From Viscum album (taxonomy: Eukaryota > Streptophyta > Magnoliopsida > Santalales > Viscaceae): a stretch of DNA of 64,000 nucleotides. Every line of letters begins with the position of its first letter. Positions within the stretch are counted from its first letter, which is position 1. The DNA is taken from positions 1,870,242,988-1,870,306,987 of the forward strand of contig OY728128.1 in NCBI GenBank assembly GCA_963277665.1. Reading direction: 5' to 3'. This document shows positions 35,187 to 47,580 of the stretch, in pieces. Below the pieces are notes generated by a model. That model did no database searches, was not told where the DNA came from, and saw only the letters and a list, made by a program, of their open reading frames with translations. The position numbers and the translations under genes are program-made.

Positions 35187-35847
35187 TTAAGTTAAAAACA
35201 GAACTCAAAGTATCTTCGACTACCGTAATATCATGAAAGACTGAACGTGAAACTTTGCCTCATTATTCATGCTCATATTCTCAGTTTTTATTGAAAAAAT
35301 ATATATTATTCTGTCACAACTCAAATTATCGTTGAACATGACTACAACTAGAAATTTTGATGGTATACTACTCAAGAGTTATTATTCACATAATTTTAAT
35401 ATTTTTTCACATTATTATTTTAAATTTAATGTATAATTTATGGTTTATATGAACAAAAATTATCCACCCCCTCCTTCTACATCAATGGAAAAAAATTATT
35501 CTTGTGGAATATAGGTTCATCCTCTCAATCCTTCATCGCTAAAACCAAAATTTACTTATTTAGAATCTTATTATTCGTTGATATTTCTATATAATTATAC
35601 CCCCATTGTTTTAAAGAAATATTCAATAAATTAGTATATTTATTATTTAGGTTTTAACAAGAACCATTATGTAAGAATATTTCATAAAATAACTATGAAT
35701 TCCCTCCACCACTTCCATTTTGTGTACATCTCACGTTTTTATAAAAGGGTGTTTTTTAAAAGATATATGAAATAGAAAAACCCATGTACATTTGAAACCA
35801 AATGATCCCAAATCTATTATTTTTGTATTGTTATCTCTATTAAAATA
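35187..35847. other. AT-rich spacer, no gene seen
   Basis: About 660 bp between element 2 and the inverted duplication. A TGTCACAACTC string at 35313 resembles the start of an LTR, but no matching end was found. There is no open frame or RNA gene. Confidence 0.45.
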
Positions 35848-37470
35848 AATATATTAAACCTCACGTTGTTGTTATTGTTTTAATATAATCCAAATATTCT
35901 ATAACATATTCCTAATAGAAGGATTCGGTTTTCTTATTATCTAAATATATCAATAGGATCCCAATAATAAATTTTATTCAGGGTTTTGTATAATATAGAA
36001 AAAGTGGCACCTTGTGGCTACGTTGTTTGCTTATCACTATAAGAGAGTATCAATTAAACCATATATAAATCTCAATATTGAGTCTAAAAATATAAAATTC
36101 CATGATAGTAACTTTATTTCATTATAGATGAAATGATTTTTTGTGATATTTATATCATGACTGCATAGCACAACCACATGTTCTAAGATTTTTTATAGTT
36201 AATTAAATCAATAATTTTCTAATTTAAGGATTAATTAATTACTATAAAAACCATGTTCTCTGTGTCATATTATCACTCAAATATGACATAATCACAATTC
36301 ATATTATTACTCTTAAGCACAAGAATAATGATTTTGACAATATTTCATTTAAATATTCATCATTCTCATAGATAATAGGTTTCAAATATTCTCATTTAAA
36401 ACTTGGAGTTTTACTGAAATAGTGATATTACACCCTTTATTCTAATAAGATATTTATCAATTCAAGATCATTTAGGAAATATTCATAATATAATGATATT
36501 TCAAACATGAATTAATAGTTTTAACATCAATATATATCATTTCTATTTGATTCTATAATTCACTCACTTTATATACATTTATATTTTCCCAAAAAATAAG
36601 TCAATATTGATCTTCTTTTCAACATCTTGAAGATAATCATATCATAATTATTTATATTTAATCACATATAAATTAAGGTATATTATAATTTATAGATAAT
36701 TAATAATGGTTTTGGAAACATTAAAATTATGTATAATGAATCATCAAACATTCAAAAATTGATTATGTTCATGTAGACCTAAAATGTTTCCAACATAGAG
36801 AATCATACATACAAAGATTCAATTTATGATTATAAGGAATATTGATTATCCTTAAGAAGGTTTGGAATGATATTTATGCATACTATGATTCATTGTCACT
36901 TATAAATATAATGTTTATTTAGAGAATAATTAAACATATGTAACCAATATGATGATAATGAAACACAAAATGTTACATATACAGATCTATGTGATTCTAA
37001 TATAGTATATCAACATATATATATATATATAAATGGATAGATGATCCTTAAAAATGTGGGATTCATAACTACATAGGGAAAAATGGTATTTCTGTAGAAG
37101 TATGGTCCTTATAAAAAATATGTTTATACTTACACAAATATCTTTCCACTAAATTATAACCCTTAAAAAGATATTATCCTTTGACCCATCTAGATTCATG
37201 ATAACAGATAACATGAATGATGATTATATACTTTAGAAATAACAATTATATAAATGAATCTTCCATAAAAGAATTAATGAACCTATTACATATTTAATTT
37301 TTTTTAGAAACTAGGAATGATCCTTACGATGTATAAAGTGACATAGAGACATAACTATTATTCTAATTTTATTCTGTAATTATAGACTCTCTTCAATTAA
37401 TCTTAAAACATGTTGGATTACTTTAGTACCTCTTAATTATTTTCTATACCACCTCACATCTTCTCAGAAA
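35848..37470 (+). repeat. Large inverted repeat, left arm
   Basis: A 1.62 kb segment whose reverse complement is found at 38850-40474. In the first 200 bp compared by eye the two arms differ at three positions, and scattered checks further in show single substitutions and 1 bp indels, so they are about 98.5-99 % identical. The arm is AT-rich, has no open frame or recognised motif, and includes a TA run at 37017-37032. Transcription across the locus would give a long hairpin RNA. Confidence 0.93.
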
Positions 37471-38849
37471 TTTTTCATTGATGTATTGATATATTTTAAC
37501 CTTAATTTTATACTATGTTGGCTGTTCTTTATAATAAGGGGAATAATAGGTGAAAGTCAGAAGTAAATTATTTTTAAAGCTATAATATCTATATAATAAG
37601 AAGATATACCTTCAAAGAGATCAATAATTTCCAATTCATTGAAGAAAATAACTTTATTATGAAGAATGATGAACAACATACCCTAAGGGGGATCTTTAAA
37701 GACTAATCTGATGGAAATCACTCAATTAACATGAATATTGTAATCTAGTTAGATTTGATGAAATTGTAGTTTCATGTATCTTTTATAACCCCAAATCATA
37801 ATTTTCACACATACTGTATATTATCATAGAGGTGGAGTGACTATAATATAAAATGGTGGAAGAAAAAAACATTCACTTGAATGTTTCTTATGTATTTCTT
37901 CATATTTTTGTATGTTTCATTATGCCATGATAAATTTTCCCATACATCGTCTAAGAAGTGAATTTGAGTATTGGATTCACATTATGGGCTGTTATGGAAA
38001 AAATTGATATCCAAATTAATCACAGTTATTTTTTACACATAGTCATCCCATGTGAACATGGAGATGGTTAATTTATGATTAATTTCTCTAAAACATGTGA
38101 TATAACCCTTCACAAAGGGTTTGACCTGAGCATAATTCATGTAAAGAACAAAAGTGGAGAATATGTTTTTAAATTTAGAAAAGTTTGGAGATATAAAATA
38201 TAATCTAATTAAATTATGGATACTAATAAGGGGTATAATGTTGAATTTATATATCAACCAATAGTTCATACAAGGAATAAGAGATTAATCATAATTTTAT
38301 TTATTATCAATTATGTAAAATATATATCTAAATTTAGAATTTGAGTAAATGTAGAATTGATAACAAATCCATGGAGGGATAATGAAGTTAACTATGGGTT
38401 AAAGTTGTATTTATTTTATATTATCCTAGTTATCACTGTAAACAAGAAATGGTTATGCCCTGGTTGAATGTTCTTTTATCAACCAAAATGAAGATAAGGG
38501 TAGAACCCATCGAATGAAGGGTAATAATATTTTTCCATTTTAATACCTGTAATAAATACTCAATTGGTAACCCTAACATTAGATAAATGTTGATATGGAC
38601 CTTATAAAAATTTATCATTGTACATGGGTAGAAAAAGTGCTATCTACAACATGGTTACGTGAAGAAAAGTAGATTAGATTCATGGATACAAATTCTAAAT
38701 TTTTTCTAGATGTCTTGTATATATGAAAACAAAAATATAGGATATATTCTTATGTTTGGGATATAAGATTTATAAGAATTAGAGAATCAATTACTATGTT
38801 CTATTACATAATGGAAACTAAAATACTAATTAATATATATTAGATGATT
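37471..38849. other. Spacer (loop) of the inverted duplication
   Basis: 1.38 kb of AT-rich sequence between the arms. Minus-strand open frames at 38033-38269 and 38433-38618 show no domain. Two short pieces, 38440-38469 and 37600-37616, reappear in inverted orientation just outside the right arm. Confidence 0.7.
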
Positions 38850-40474
38850 TTTCTGAGAAGATGTGAGGTGGTATAGAAAATAATTAAGAGGTACTAAAGT
38901 AATCCAACATGTTTTAAGATTAATTGAAGAGAGTCTATAATTACAGAATAAAATTAGAATAATAGTTATGTCTCTATGTCACTTTATACATCGTAAGGAT
39001 CATTCCTAGTTTCTAAAAAAAATTAAATATGTAATAGGTTCATTAATTCTTTTATGGAAGATTCATTTATATAATTTTTATTTCTCAAGTATATAATCAT
39101 CATTCATGTTATCTGTTATCATGAATCTATATGGGTCAAAGGATAATATCTTTTTAAGGGTTATAATTTAGTGGAAAGATATTTGTGTAAGTATAAACAT
39201 ATTTTTTATAAGGACCATCCTTCTACAGAAATACCATTTTTCCCTATGTAGTTATGAATCCCACATTTTTTAAGGATCATCTATCCATTTATATATATAT
39301 ATATGTTGATATACTATATTAGAATCACATAGATCTGTATATGTAACATTTTGTGTCTCATTATCATCATATTGGTTACATATGTTTAATTATTCTCTAA
39401 ATAAACATTATATTTATAAGTGACAATGAATCATAGTATGCATAAATATCATTCCAAACCTTCTTAAGGATAATCAATATTCCTTATAATCATAAATTGA
39501 ATCTTTGTATGTATGATTCTCTATGTTGGAAACATTTTAGGTCTACATGAACATAATCAATTTTTGAATGTTTGATGATTCTTTATACATAATTTTAATG
39601 TTTCCAAAACCATTATTAATTATCTATAAATTATAATATACCTTAATTTATATGTGATTAGATATAAATAATTATGATATGATTATCTTCAAGATGTTGA
39701 AAAGAAGATCAATATTGACTTATTTTTTGGGAAAATATAAATGTATATAAAGTGAGTGAATTATAGAATCAAATAGAAATGATATATATTGATGTTGAAA
39801 CTATTAATTCATGTTTGAAATATCATTATATTATGAATATTTCCTAAATGATCTTGAATTGATAAATATCTTATTAGAATAAAGGGTGTAATATCACTGT
39901 TTCAGTAAAACTCCAAGTTTTAAATGAGAATATTTGAAACCTATTATCTATGAGAAAGATGAATATTTAAATGAAATATTGTCAAAATCATTATTCTTGT
40001 GCTTAAGAGTAATAATATGAATTGTGATTATGTCATATTTGAGTGATAATATGACACAGAGAACATGGTTTTTATAGTAATTAATTAATCCTTAAATTAG
40101 AAAATTATTGATTTAATTAACTATAAAAAATCTTAGAACATGTGGTTGTGCTATGCAGTCATGATATAAATATCACAAAAAAATCATTTCATCTATAATG
40201 AAATAAAGTTACTATCATGGAATTTTATATTTTTAGACTCAATATTGAGATTTATATATGGTTTAATAGATACTCTCTTATAGTGATAAGCAAACAACGT
40301 AGCCACAAGGTGCCACTTTTTCTATATTATACAAAACCCTGAATAAAATTTATTATTGGGATCCTATTGATATATTTAGATAATAAGAAAACCAAATCCT
40401 TCTATTAGGAATATGTTATAGTATATTTGGATTATATTAAAACAATAACAACAACGTGAGGTTTAATAAATTCA
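38850..40474 (-). repeat. Large inverted repeat, right arm
   Basis: Reverse complement of 35848-37470. The inner boundary is sharp: after TTCTCAGAAA (left arm, 37461-37470) the two sides differ completely. The outer boundary is at the TTTAATAAA next to 40470, where similarity to the left arm ends and copied spacer sequence begins. The arm carries no terminal motif or target duplication expected of a transposon. Confidence 0.93.
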
Positions 40475-40513
40475 ACCAGGGCATAACCATTTCTTGTTTG
40501 AAGGTATATCTTC
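40470..40513 (-). other. Templated filler at the right junction of the inverted duplication
   Basis: Bases 40470-40499 are the reverse complement of 38440-38469 in the spacer (30 bp exact). Bases 40497-40513 are the reverse complement of 37600-37616 (17 bp exact), with about 3 bp of overlap between the two pieces. Both copies have the same inverted orientation as the right arm. Short copied patches joined by microhomology are characteristic of template switching during break repair or replication. Confidence 0.9.
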
Positions 40514-43500
40514 GACTATTTGAGTTTGTTTCAAAATTTCCTATAATAAAGGATCACCTTGAGTAATATACATAAAAATTTATGAGAATGGATCATTTTT
40601 TATGTTTTTAGTCATTATAAATCTAATATGTTTCATAATATTGATTTTGATTATGATTATTTTAGTTTTTTAATCTGATTGATTCTTCTAATAGATTCCA
40701 TTGTATGAGTTTTTACTTATAATTTTCTAAGTATTTATTTTTTTTCCTTATTATTGTCATGTATGATCAAGGACATTTCGGTATAGAAGTATATAAGTAA
40801 ATCTAATTATCTCATTTATGGATTCCATGGAAATGAAGATATATGTTTTGTAATTCCAGGGTATTTATCATTAAATACTAATAATATGTATTGTCTATGG
40901 ATTTTAGGGATAATAACACTAACCTAATGTTAGGTGTAAATGTATGGATACCTTATAATATTTTTAAATTCATCAACACATCAGATGGAATTTACATATC
41001 TAACTTTCAATTTCTCAGACAATATATGTTTTTCAATAATTATCCTTTACTGTAATATGATTTTTCTAACCAATACATATTATTTTTTCATAAAATTAAA
41101 TTATTTTATTTCTGAATTTATTAATTATAATTTAGTTAATTTATATTTTTTTCATTTATATTTTGTTTCCTTCAATAAAAACTAATGATCACCTTATTTT
41201 TGTTGTGAAAAATATATTTCGATATATTCTATATTACAATAACTATAATTTTTTGTTTCATCAGCATTTTAAAAAACATATCACTTTTTTATCAGATATG
41301 TACTTTTAAAAACATTCATCAGTATTTTAAAAATTATATCATTCTTTGACCTAATATGTATTTAAAAAAACCTACTAATATAATACTTGAAGTTTATAAA
41401 AATTAGTTCATATTTTAAACTAATATCCCCCTCTTGTATTTTATTATCCATCATACCCTGGAATAATATATGTTATGAAAAAAAGATAATTTTCATGAAT
41501 TTATTAGAACATAAAACCATCATTTTGATATATATGCCGAAAATATTAATTCCAATTGATTTTAATTAATTAAAATCAAATTCGAATTGATCAATCATAA
41601 TTTATATTCATTTAATTTCTTGGTACATCTACCACCTTTATTTAAAAACTATTCTACAAAAAATTTGTGAAAAAATGAAAATATTTATCTAAAATTAAAA
41701 TTAATGTATTTTTCTAAATTGAGTTCTCATAATTTCGTTTTTAGAACTTTTCTAGTATTAGAACTTATATTTTATTTAAAACTTTTTTTATCATACATTT
41801 TATTAAGGATTTATAATTTTAATTACCCAAATTCATGAACCATCCTTAAAAGATAAAGATCATCCATTATTTTATGAATACATCTTCAATAATCTGATAT
41901 CATCTCAACTATGTATATTACTATTTTCATTCCATTATTGTTAAATTTGCAATGAGGTATTGTTATTTTTTTAGAAATAATTATATTAATTCTCATTAGA
42001 GAATTTATTTTTATATTTTAAAAGGTACCATTACTCTATTCAATAAACTATAAACTTAATTCTAAAAGATGATTAAATTTATAATTTGTGATTATATTTT
42101 TATTTTCAATTTTTCTATTTATAAATCAAAAAGTGAGTGAAATTTATAAAAAAATATAATATTGTTCTTTTTTGTAATTTATACTACATTATCATATTAT
42201 TTCTAAACAGGGTTAAATTTAAACTATTGTATTTATCATTTTATTTTAATGATCTAATTTGTAGGGGTATATTTGGGAGATTTTTTTTCTCTAATAAAGT
42301 ATTTCAATTTTTTTAATTGAACAAAGGAGGAGAAAATCAATATCATGAAGCCCACAAATATCTTTATTTTTTAATTTTAGTTACTCTCTTAAAATATTCA
42401 TGTGTATATTATATTTTCCCAAAAATTTAAGAATGTTGGGGAGTTGTTTAAGTTAATGACTCATTTAAATATTAAATTTTGAATTCAAAACACACTTCAA
42501 TTGAAATTGATCTAATATAAGTTTTTGTTTAGGTTCTTATATCATTAAATAAGGAACTTTTTGTAACTAAAATAACCGAACTCTATATTAATTTATGAAA
42601 ATATGATGATGTGGTGTCCAAAAGTCAGATTACTTCCATCATATTATTATCAATGTATTGGTTCTTATCTAACATAACAGTAGATTAAGAACCGTGTGTT
42701 GAGTTTATAAGAATATAAAGAGGTTAATGCTGATGTCATTGCTAATAATCCTATGATTTTATTATTCTTCAATTGTATTTTTTACAACACTACTAATAAA
42801 TAAAGCCACACCTTGAGCTTCAAAAGTATAAATTTAAATGAATATATAATTCTTAATGTATTTATCTATTTTGAATAATTAAAATTTATTATTACTTAGT
42901 GTTATTCAGATATATATAAATTTTATTTTTGAGTTTTTTTAAATATCTATCATTGTGTGTGGTTTTCCTTTTCAGGCTCTTATGATTTCCATTATAATCA
43001 TTCTAATTCTCATCATATTTTATTGAATAATTTATTTGGATATGAATATAAAATAAAATTCGATCATATAATTAAGGGATTATTTGGATTTGAAGAGAAT
43101 GTTTTTTTCTTTTGGGTATTTTATGTTTAGATACTACTAATAGGTATAGTGGGGGGATTCTAGGGAAAAGAAGATAGTTAATTATATGGGTATAAAATAT
43201 GGGATACTATATAAAAGTATTAAAATCATTGATAAATCATATTAGGTTTACATATCTGCTTTGCATATTTTCTTAAATGTGATGTTTTAATAAATATCTA
43301 TTAAATGAGTTTTTTTAGATAATCATTACTCTTTCTTTTTCTCTTAAACATTAGTTGTTTTCAATAATTAATTTTAGTTGTTTTAATTTATTTTGTTTAA
43401 AAATTCCATTACTTTAAAAAATTTATCGGTAATAAAAATACCAATAACATCATTTTGAATGTGAAAATGGTGCATCAGTACAATATATATTACCATTAAT

Positions 43501-46500
43501 ATGATACTGGATTAAATATGTATTTTTAGAATCCGATCAATTATTGATCTAATTAGCATTTCATAAAATTGATATATACAAATATAATAAATTATGTTTA
43601 TGAGAACTGTATGTATATTTTTAAAATATGTTTTGACCCCCACCTATATTTTATTCACCTTTATTCCTTATAACATCATAAAATATAATTTTATGTTCCC
43701 CATGATTTGTGAAGACACGCTAAAGGGGGGCCAATCGGTGTGGATCAATGTTTTAACAAATTACAAATATTCTTTTAATATTTATCCACGTTATTATTTG
43801 AATCTATCTTATATGTTAATAAAATTGAATTTTTTTTCAACCATTTTTAAACATATATGCAATTAATTTAATTTATTAAAATTTGAAAAATTTTATTTAG
43901 AATCTTTAGACCCTCCCAAGAATCCTAATTTTTGGTGTGATTGGCATATCCAAGACATATAAAATTAATATAAAATCAAATCATCATATTATAAGGTTTT
44001 ACAAATGTATCATCCCAAAATAGGTAAAAATATATTATATAAATATTTGATCACTATATTACAACAAAAATAAAAATTTCCACCCCATTAAACTCCATCA
44101 AAATGTTATCCATCTAGTTATTACCAATATTCCATTCACCTGTTTAAATAGATTATAATATATTCGGGGAACTAAATCTATCCAAAAATGATCTACTTCA
44201 TCATCTCTTAGTGACTATGACTAAATTAAAATCATAAAGTAAAAAAACATTAACATAGACCTCTGTTTGTACACTAATATTCATAGTAATTATTTAATAA
44301 ACTATTTTTATTCACTCTCAACTCAATATACTAAATAAATAATCAACCCTTAGATATTATATTGATCTCATACTCATCATTGTTTCTTTATATATTCTAT
44401 TTTCTATCTTAATATTCGACTCTAGTGACTAGATAAGGTATTGTTTATATAAAATACCCTTCTATTCTTCATTCTTCATCTACTTTGTTTCCCAAATAGT
44501 ACTTCTTCTCACTATAAGATCTCATACTCAGTTATTCCTCTATTATGAATGAAAAAAATTATTATTATTGTTCAATAGTTTTAGGTTTTTTCTACTCATT
44601 GTTATAGAAAAAATATATCATAACTATTTTTTTCATTCAACTCATTACACAAACCCTTCTTGGAAAAACTCACATGAAATAATTGCACTTTGGAGTCCAA
44701 TTTTCCATTTATGGTCATTAACAATTTCTATAACTAGAAATATTAATAAATATACATGAAATAAAAATTCATTGTACATCCCCACTCCATGAACTCAAAT
44801 ATTTTATTTTATTTTTTATGTCCAATAAAAAGATAGATCTACCACTAACTTATTATCTTCTCATTCTAAACATAGAATAATATGCCTTCAGATATCCTTC
44901 CAAGAATGATAAATTTATTGTATTCTCAAAATATCTCTATAGTCATCTAAAAATAGATATTCATGAGGGATTAATGAAAATAAATTCATAGAAACTATAA
45001 GAAACCACATTCATAATGGTTAAAAACTCCAAATATATTTTTAGTTTTTTGGTTGATGGACAGTTAGTTTTTGTATCCCAGCATTGAACTGAATTTTTAA
45101 GGGTTCAAAAGCACTAAAAAGGTGTTACTATATATATTTTAAGGATGGGATTATTTCATGAGGTTTTAGGAGAGTCTCTAAGGAGTGTTTAGATCTTGGA
45201 ATGGTAGATAGTGCAGCTACATTCAATTCACTGTTTAAATAATTCATTCAAACCCAAAATATGTTTTATTTTTTATGTAAAGGGGATTAAGGGTGTGATA
45301 GAACGATGGTAAATGAAAATGGTATAAAATATTAAAAAATCATGATTATTCCCCATTTTTCACTATATGACATATTCCTTAATGCTTTTTTGTAATTTAA
45401 ATAAGGTCTTAACACCCTATTAGCTTCGTCTTGAGAAATAACGCACGATTGGAATATGAACAGATATGGTCCACCAATTATTACTTTTTCCTTGGTTCTT
45501 TTGGGAGTTATTAAACAATGGTTCATGGTAATATAATCCTACCCACTCATTAATCATTGAGTTCTCACTATCATTGCTATTTTTTGGTGATTTTGTGGGT
45601 TCGAATTCTTGTTTCATTGGATCATGGTAGAATTGGACACATCTTATAGATAATTTTATCAACATATATATATAAGGTCATGAGATATATTCTTCATGCC
45701 TTCATTTGTGGTTTTAGTGATGTTACATCATCCTTTGAATTATTAAAGTGTTTTTTCACTATATTAAGTTATTTTGATAAAGAATTAGTGATACTAATTG
45801 GGGATTTTGGGAAGCCTAAGTATTAATGTGAATTGGAGTCGAATTCACCTAGATTCCCATTGTTCCAGTGTAATAACATCAACCAATGAGCTTATGATTT
45901 TATGAATTCTTTACTAAAATATTAAAATTCACTAAAATTAATTATAATTAATTAAATAATTATAATTTTATTATTATTAATTGATTTGGTTGTCTCATTA
46001 TGAGATATGGCCTTATGTGTTTTGGAGAATATATGAAGGGGATTGGTGATCCTTGATGAAAGTTGGTGTTTTACAATAAAAATGGGGTTCTATTTGGTTA
46101 AAAGTGGGTAGTATTCGAACTCACCCTATCAGATTCCAATTGATTAGTCATGATTAAATGCAATATGTGGTTTAACTAATGAGGGTGATGACCATAATAA
46201 TTTTGATTATGACCTATGAAAAATGGACCACTAAGACTTGAAATTAATTGAACTATTTGAATAATTAATTGAGATCCCTCAGAATCAACCGAAAGAAAAG
46301 GCCCATGATGGGTCCATGTGCTCTAACTTGATTCCACTATCCTCAATGTTTGAGGTCAGGACTATTGAATAAGGTGGCCAAGATATAATCACCCCAATGG
46401 TTGATCCCAGATTTAAAATGGAATGTGCTTGGTATGGGTGTAAAGATTGACCTATTGAATCTTTGAGGATTGATATGGGTCATATTCCATAAAAACAGTA

Positions 46501-47247
46501 TCGACGTATGTGAAAAACACCATCTAACATACTAATTTATTCAATCATAATGATAATTATTTGGGATGTGGTGTAGTATTGACCTATGACCTAGAAAATA
46601 CAATGGACCCTCATGAGGGGGCCTCTATATTTCAGTGAACTAAGTCACCATCAAAATTTCCATGATGGTAGATTGGATCTAATTAGATTTGTGTGGGTTT
46701 CGGTTGTGATATTTGTGTGTGTCACCATATAACATAAACTAGTGTATAATTAAAAATGGGCAATGACAAAATTGGTGCGTCTTGGAATTCTTAAATATTT
46801 TGTATTTTTTGTATTTTTTTGTTCCTTATGATTTTTGATCACCCAAGATTCATTGAAATCAGATGTTCTGATGATAATCAATAGGAATTATGAGGATGTT
46901 AGGTAATCAATTGTTGACATTGATGATACCCTTAGATGCCTAGTATATTTTGGGGTTTAGATAAATAGATTATTTAGGGAAATATACCTTTTATGGATAG
47001 CTTGCACTGATATGGTTGATGCATGAGTGGAATCCTAGTGGTGGTACTTAGGAGCATACATCTAAGATATGAGACAATATAAATACTAGAATACTTGAGG
47101 TTTTTATGAATCCATTTATATAATTAAATAAATGTGAGTTCTTTATGAGACTAGAATTCCAATTTTGCTAATGGTAGAACATTTTTAATTATTGTGGATC
47201 GATGATTTGAAAGGTGGTATAAGGTGGGAATTGGGTGTATATCCTCA
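40514..47247. other. AT-rich region, no gene recognised
   Basis: 6.7 kb of mostly unique-looking AT-rich sequence. Open frames (40940-41185, 43594-43866, 44568-44759 on the plus strand; 45332-45526 and 45420-45665 on the minus strand) have low-complexity or unplaceable translations. From about 45540 to 47240 the composition shifts to somewhat higher GC, as in the sequence right of the CACTA element. This may be one older repeat that the CACTA element split, but I could not match it to anything else in the window. Confidence 0.5.
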
Positions 47248-47274
47248 TACTACAATAAAACACATGTTTAACAG
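47248..47274 (+). repeat. Left terminal inverted repeat of the CACTA element
   Basis: TACTACAATAAAACACATGT and on to TTAACA, pairing with 56538-56563. The core ACAATAAAACACA is identical in both ends. Confidence 0.85.
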
Positions 47275-47289
47275 CAATGAAATTTTTCA

Positions 47290-47580
47290 GTTCTAGAAAA
47301 AGTTGCTGATAAAGGCCATCTATATCAGTGCTAAACTAAGAATTGATAAAATAATCCCTTCATAAGCCCTAGAAAATCACTAATAAAGGGAACCATTTAT
47401 CAAAAATTTCTTTAGTGCTGATACAAGGTAACATTTATGAGCACATTATCTTAGTGCTCATAAAGGAAACATTTATCAGCACTTTATTTTTAGTGCTTCT
47501 AAAAGGTTCCATTTATGAGAATGTTTTTAGCACTGATAAAAGCATAACTTTATCAGTGTTTTTTTAGTGTTGATAATGGT
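47290..47580 (+). repeat. Left subterminal repeats of the CACTA element
   Basis: About a dozen short motifs in both orientations: GCTGATAAAGG (47304), ATCAGTGCTAA (47325), AGTGCTGATACAAGG, TTTATGAGCAC, AGTGCTCATAAAGG, TTTATCAGCACTTT, GCACTGATAAAAG and others. They are arranged as facing pairs every 50-55 bp. In En/Spm such subterminal motifs bind the TNPA regulatory protein; the equivalent role here is inferred. Confidence 0.8.

Noticed and set aside
35313..35335. TGTCACAACTC string as the start of a further LTR
   Set aside because: No matching CA end, primer-binding site or second copy was found nearby.
35848..40474. Inverted duplication as a long-TIR DNA transposon (MULE or foldback)
   Set aside because: There is no target duplication or shared terminal motif, and the outer right junction consists of copied spacer pieces, which fits template-switch repair better than transposition.
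43594..43866. 90-codon plus-strand open frame as a gene
   Set aside because: AT-driven composition, no recognisable domain, no neighbouring exons or homologous copy in the window.
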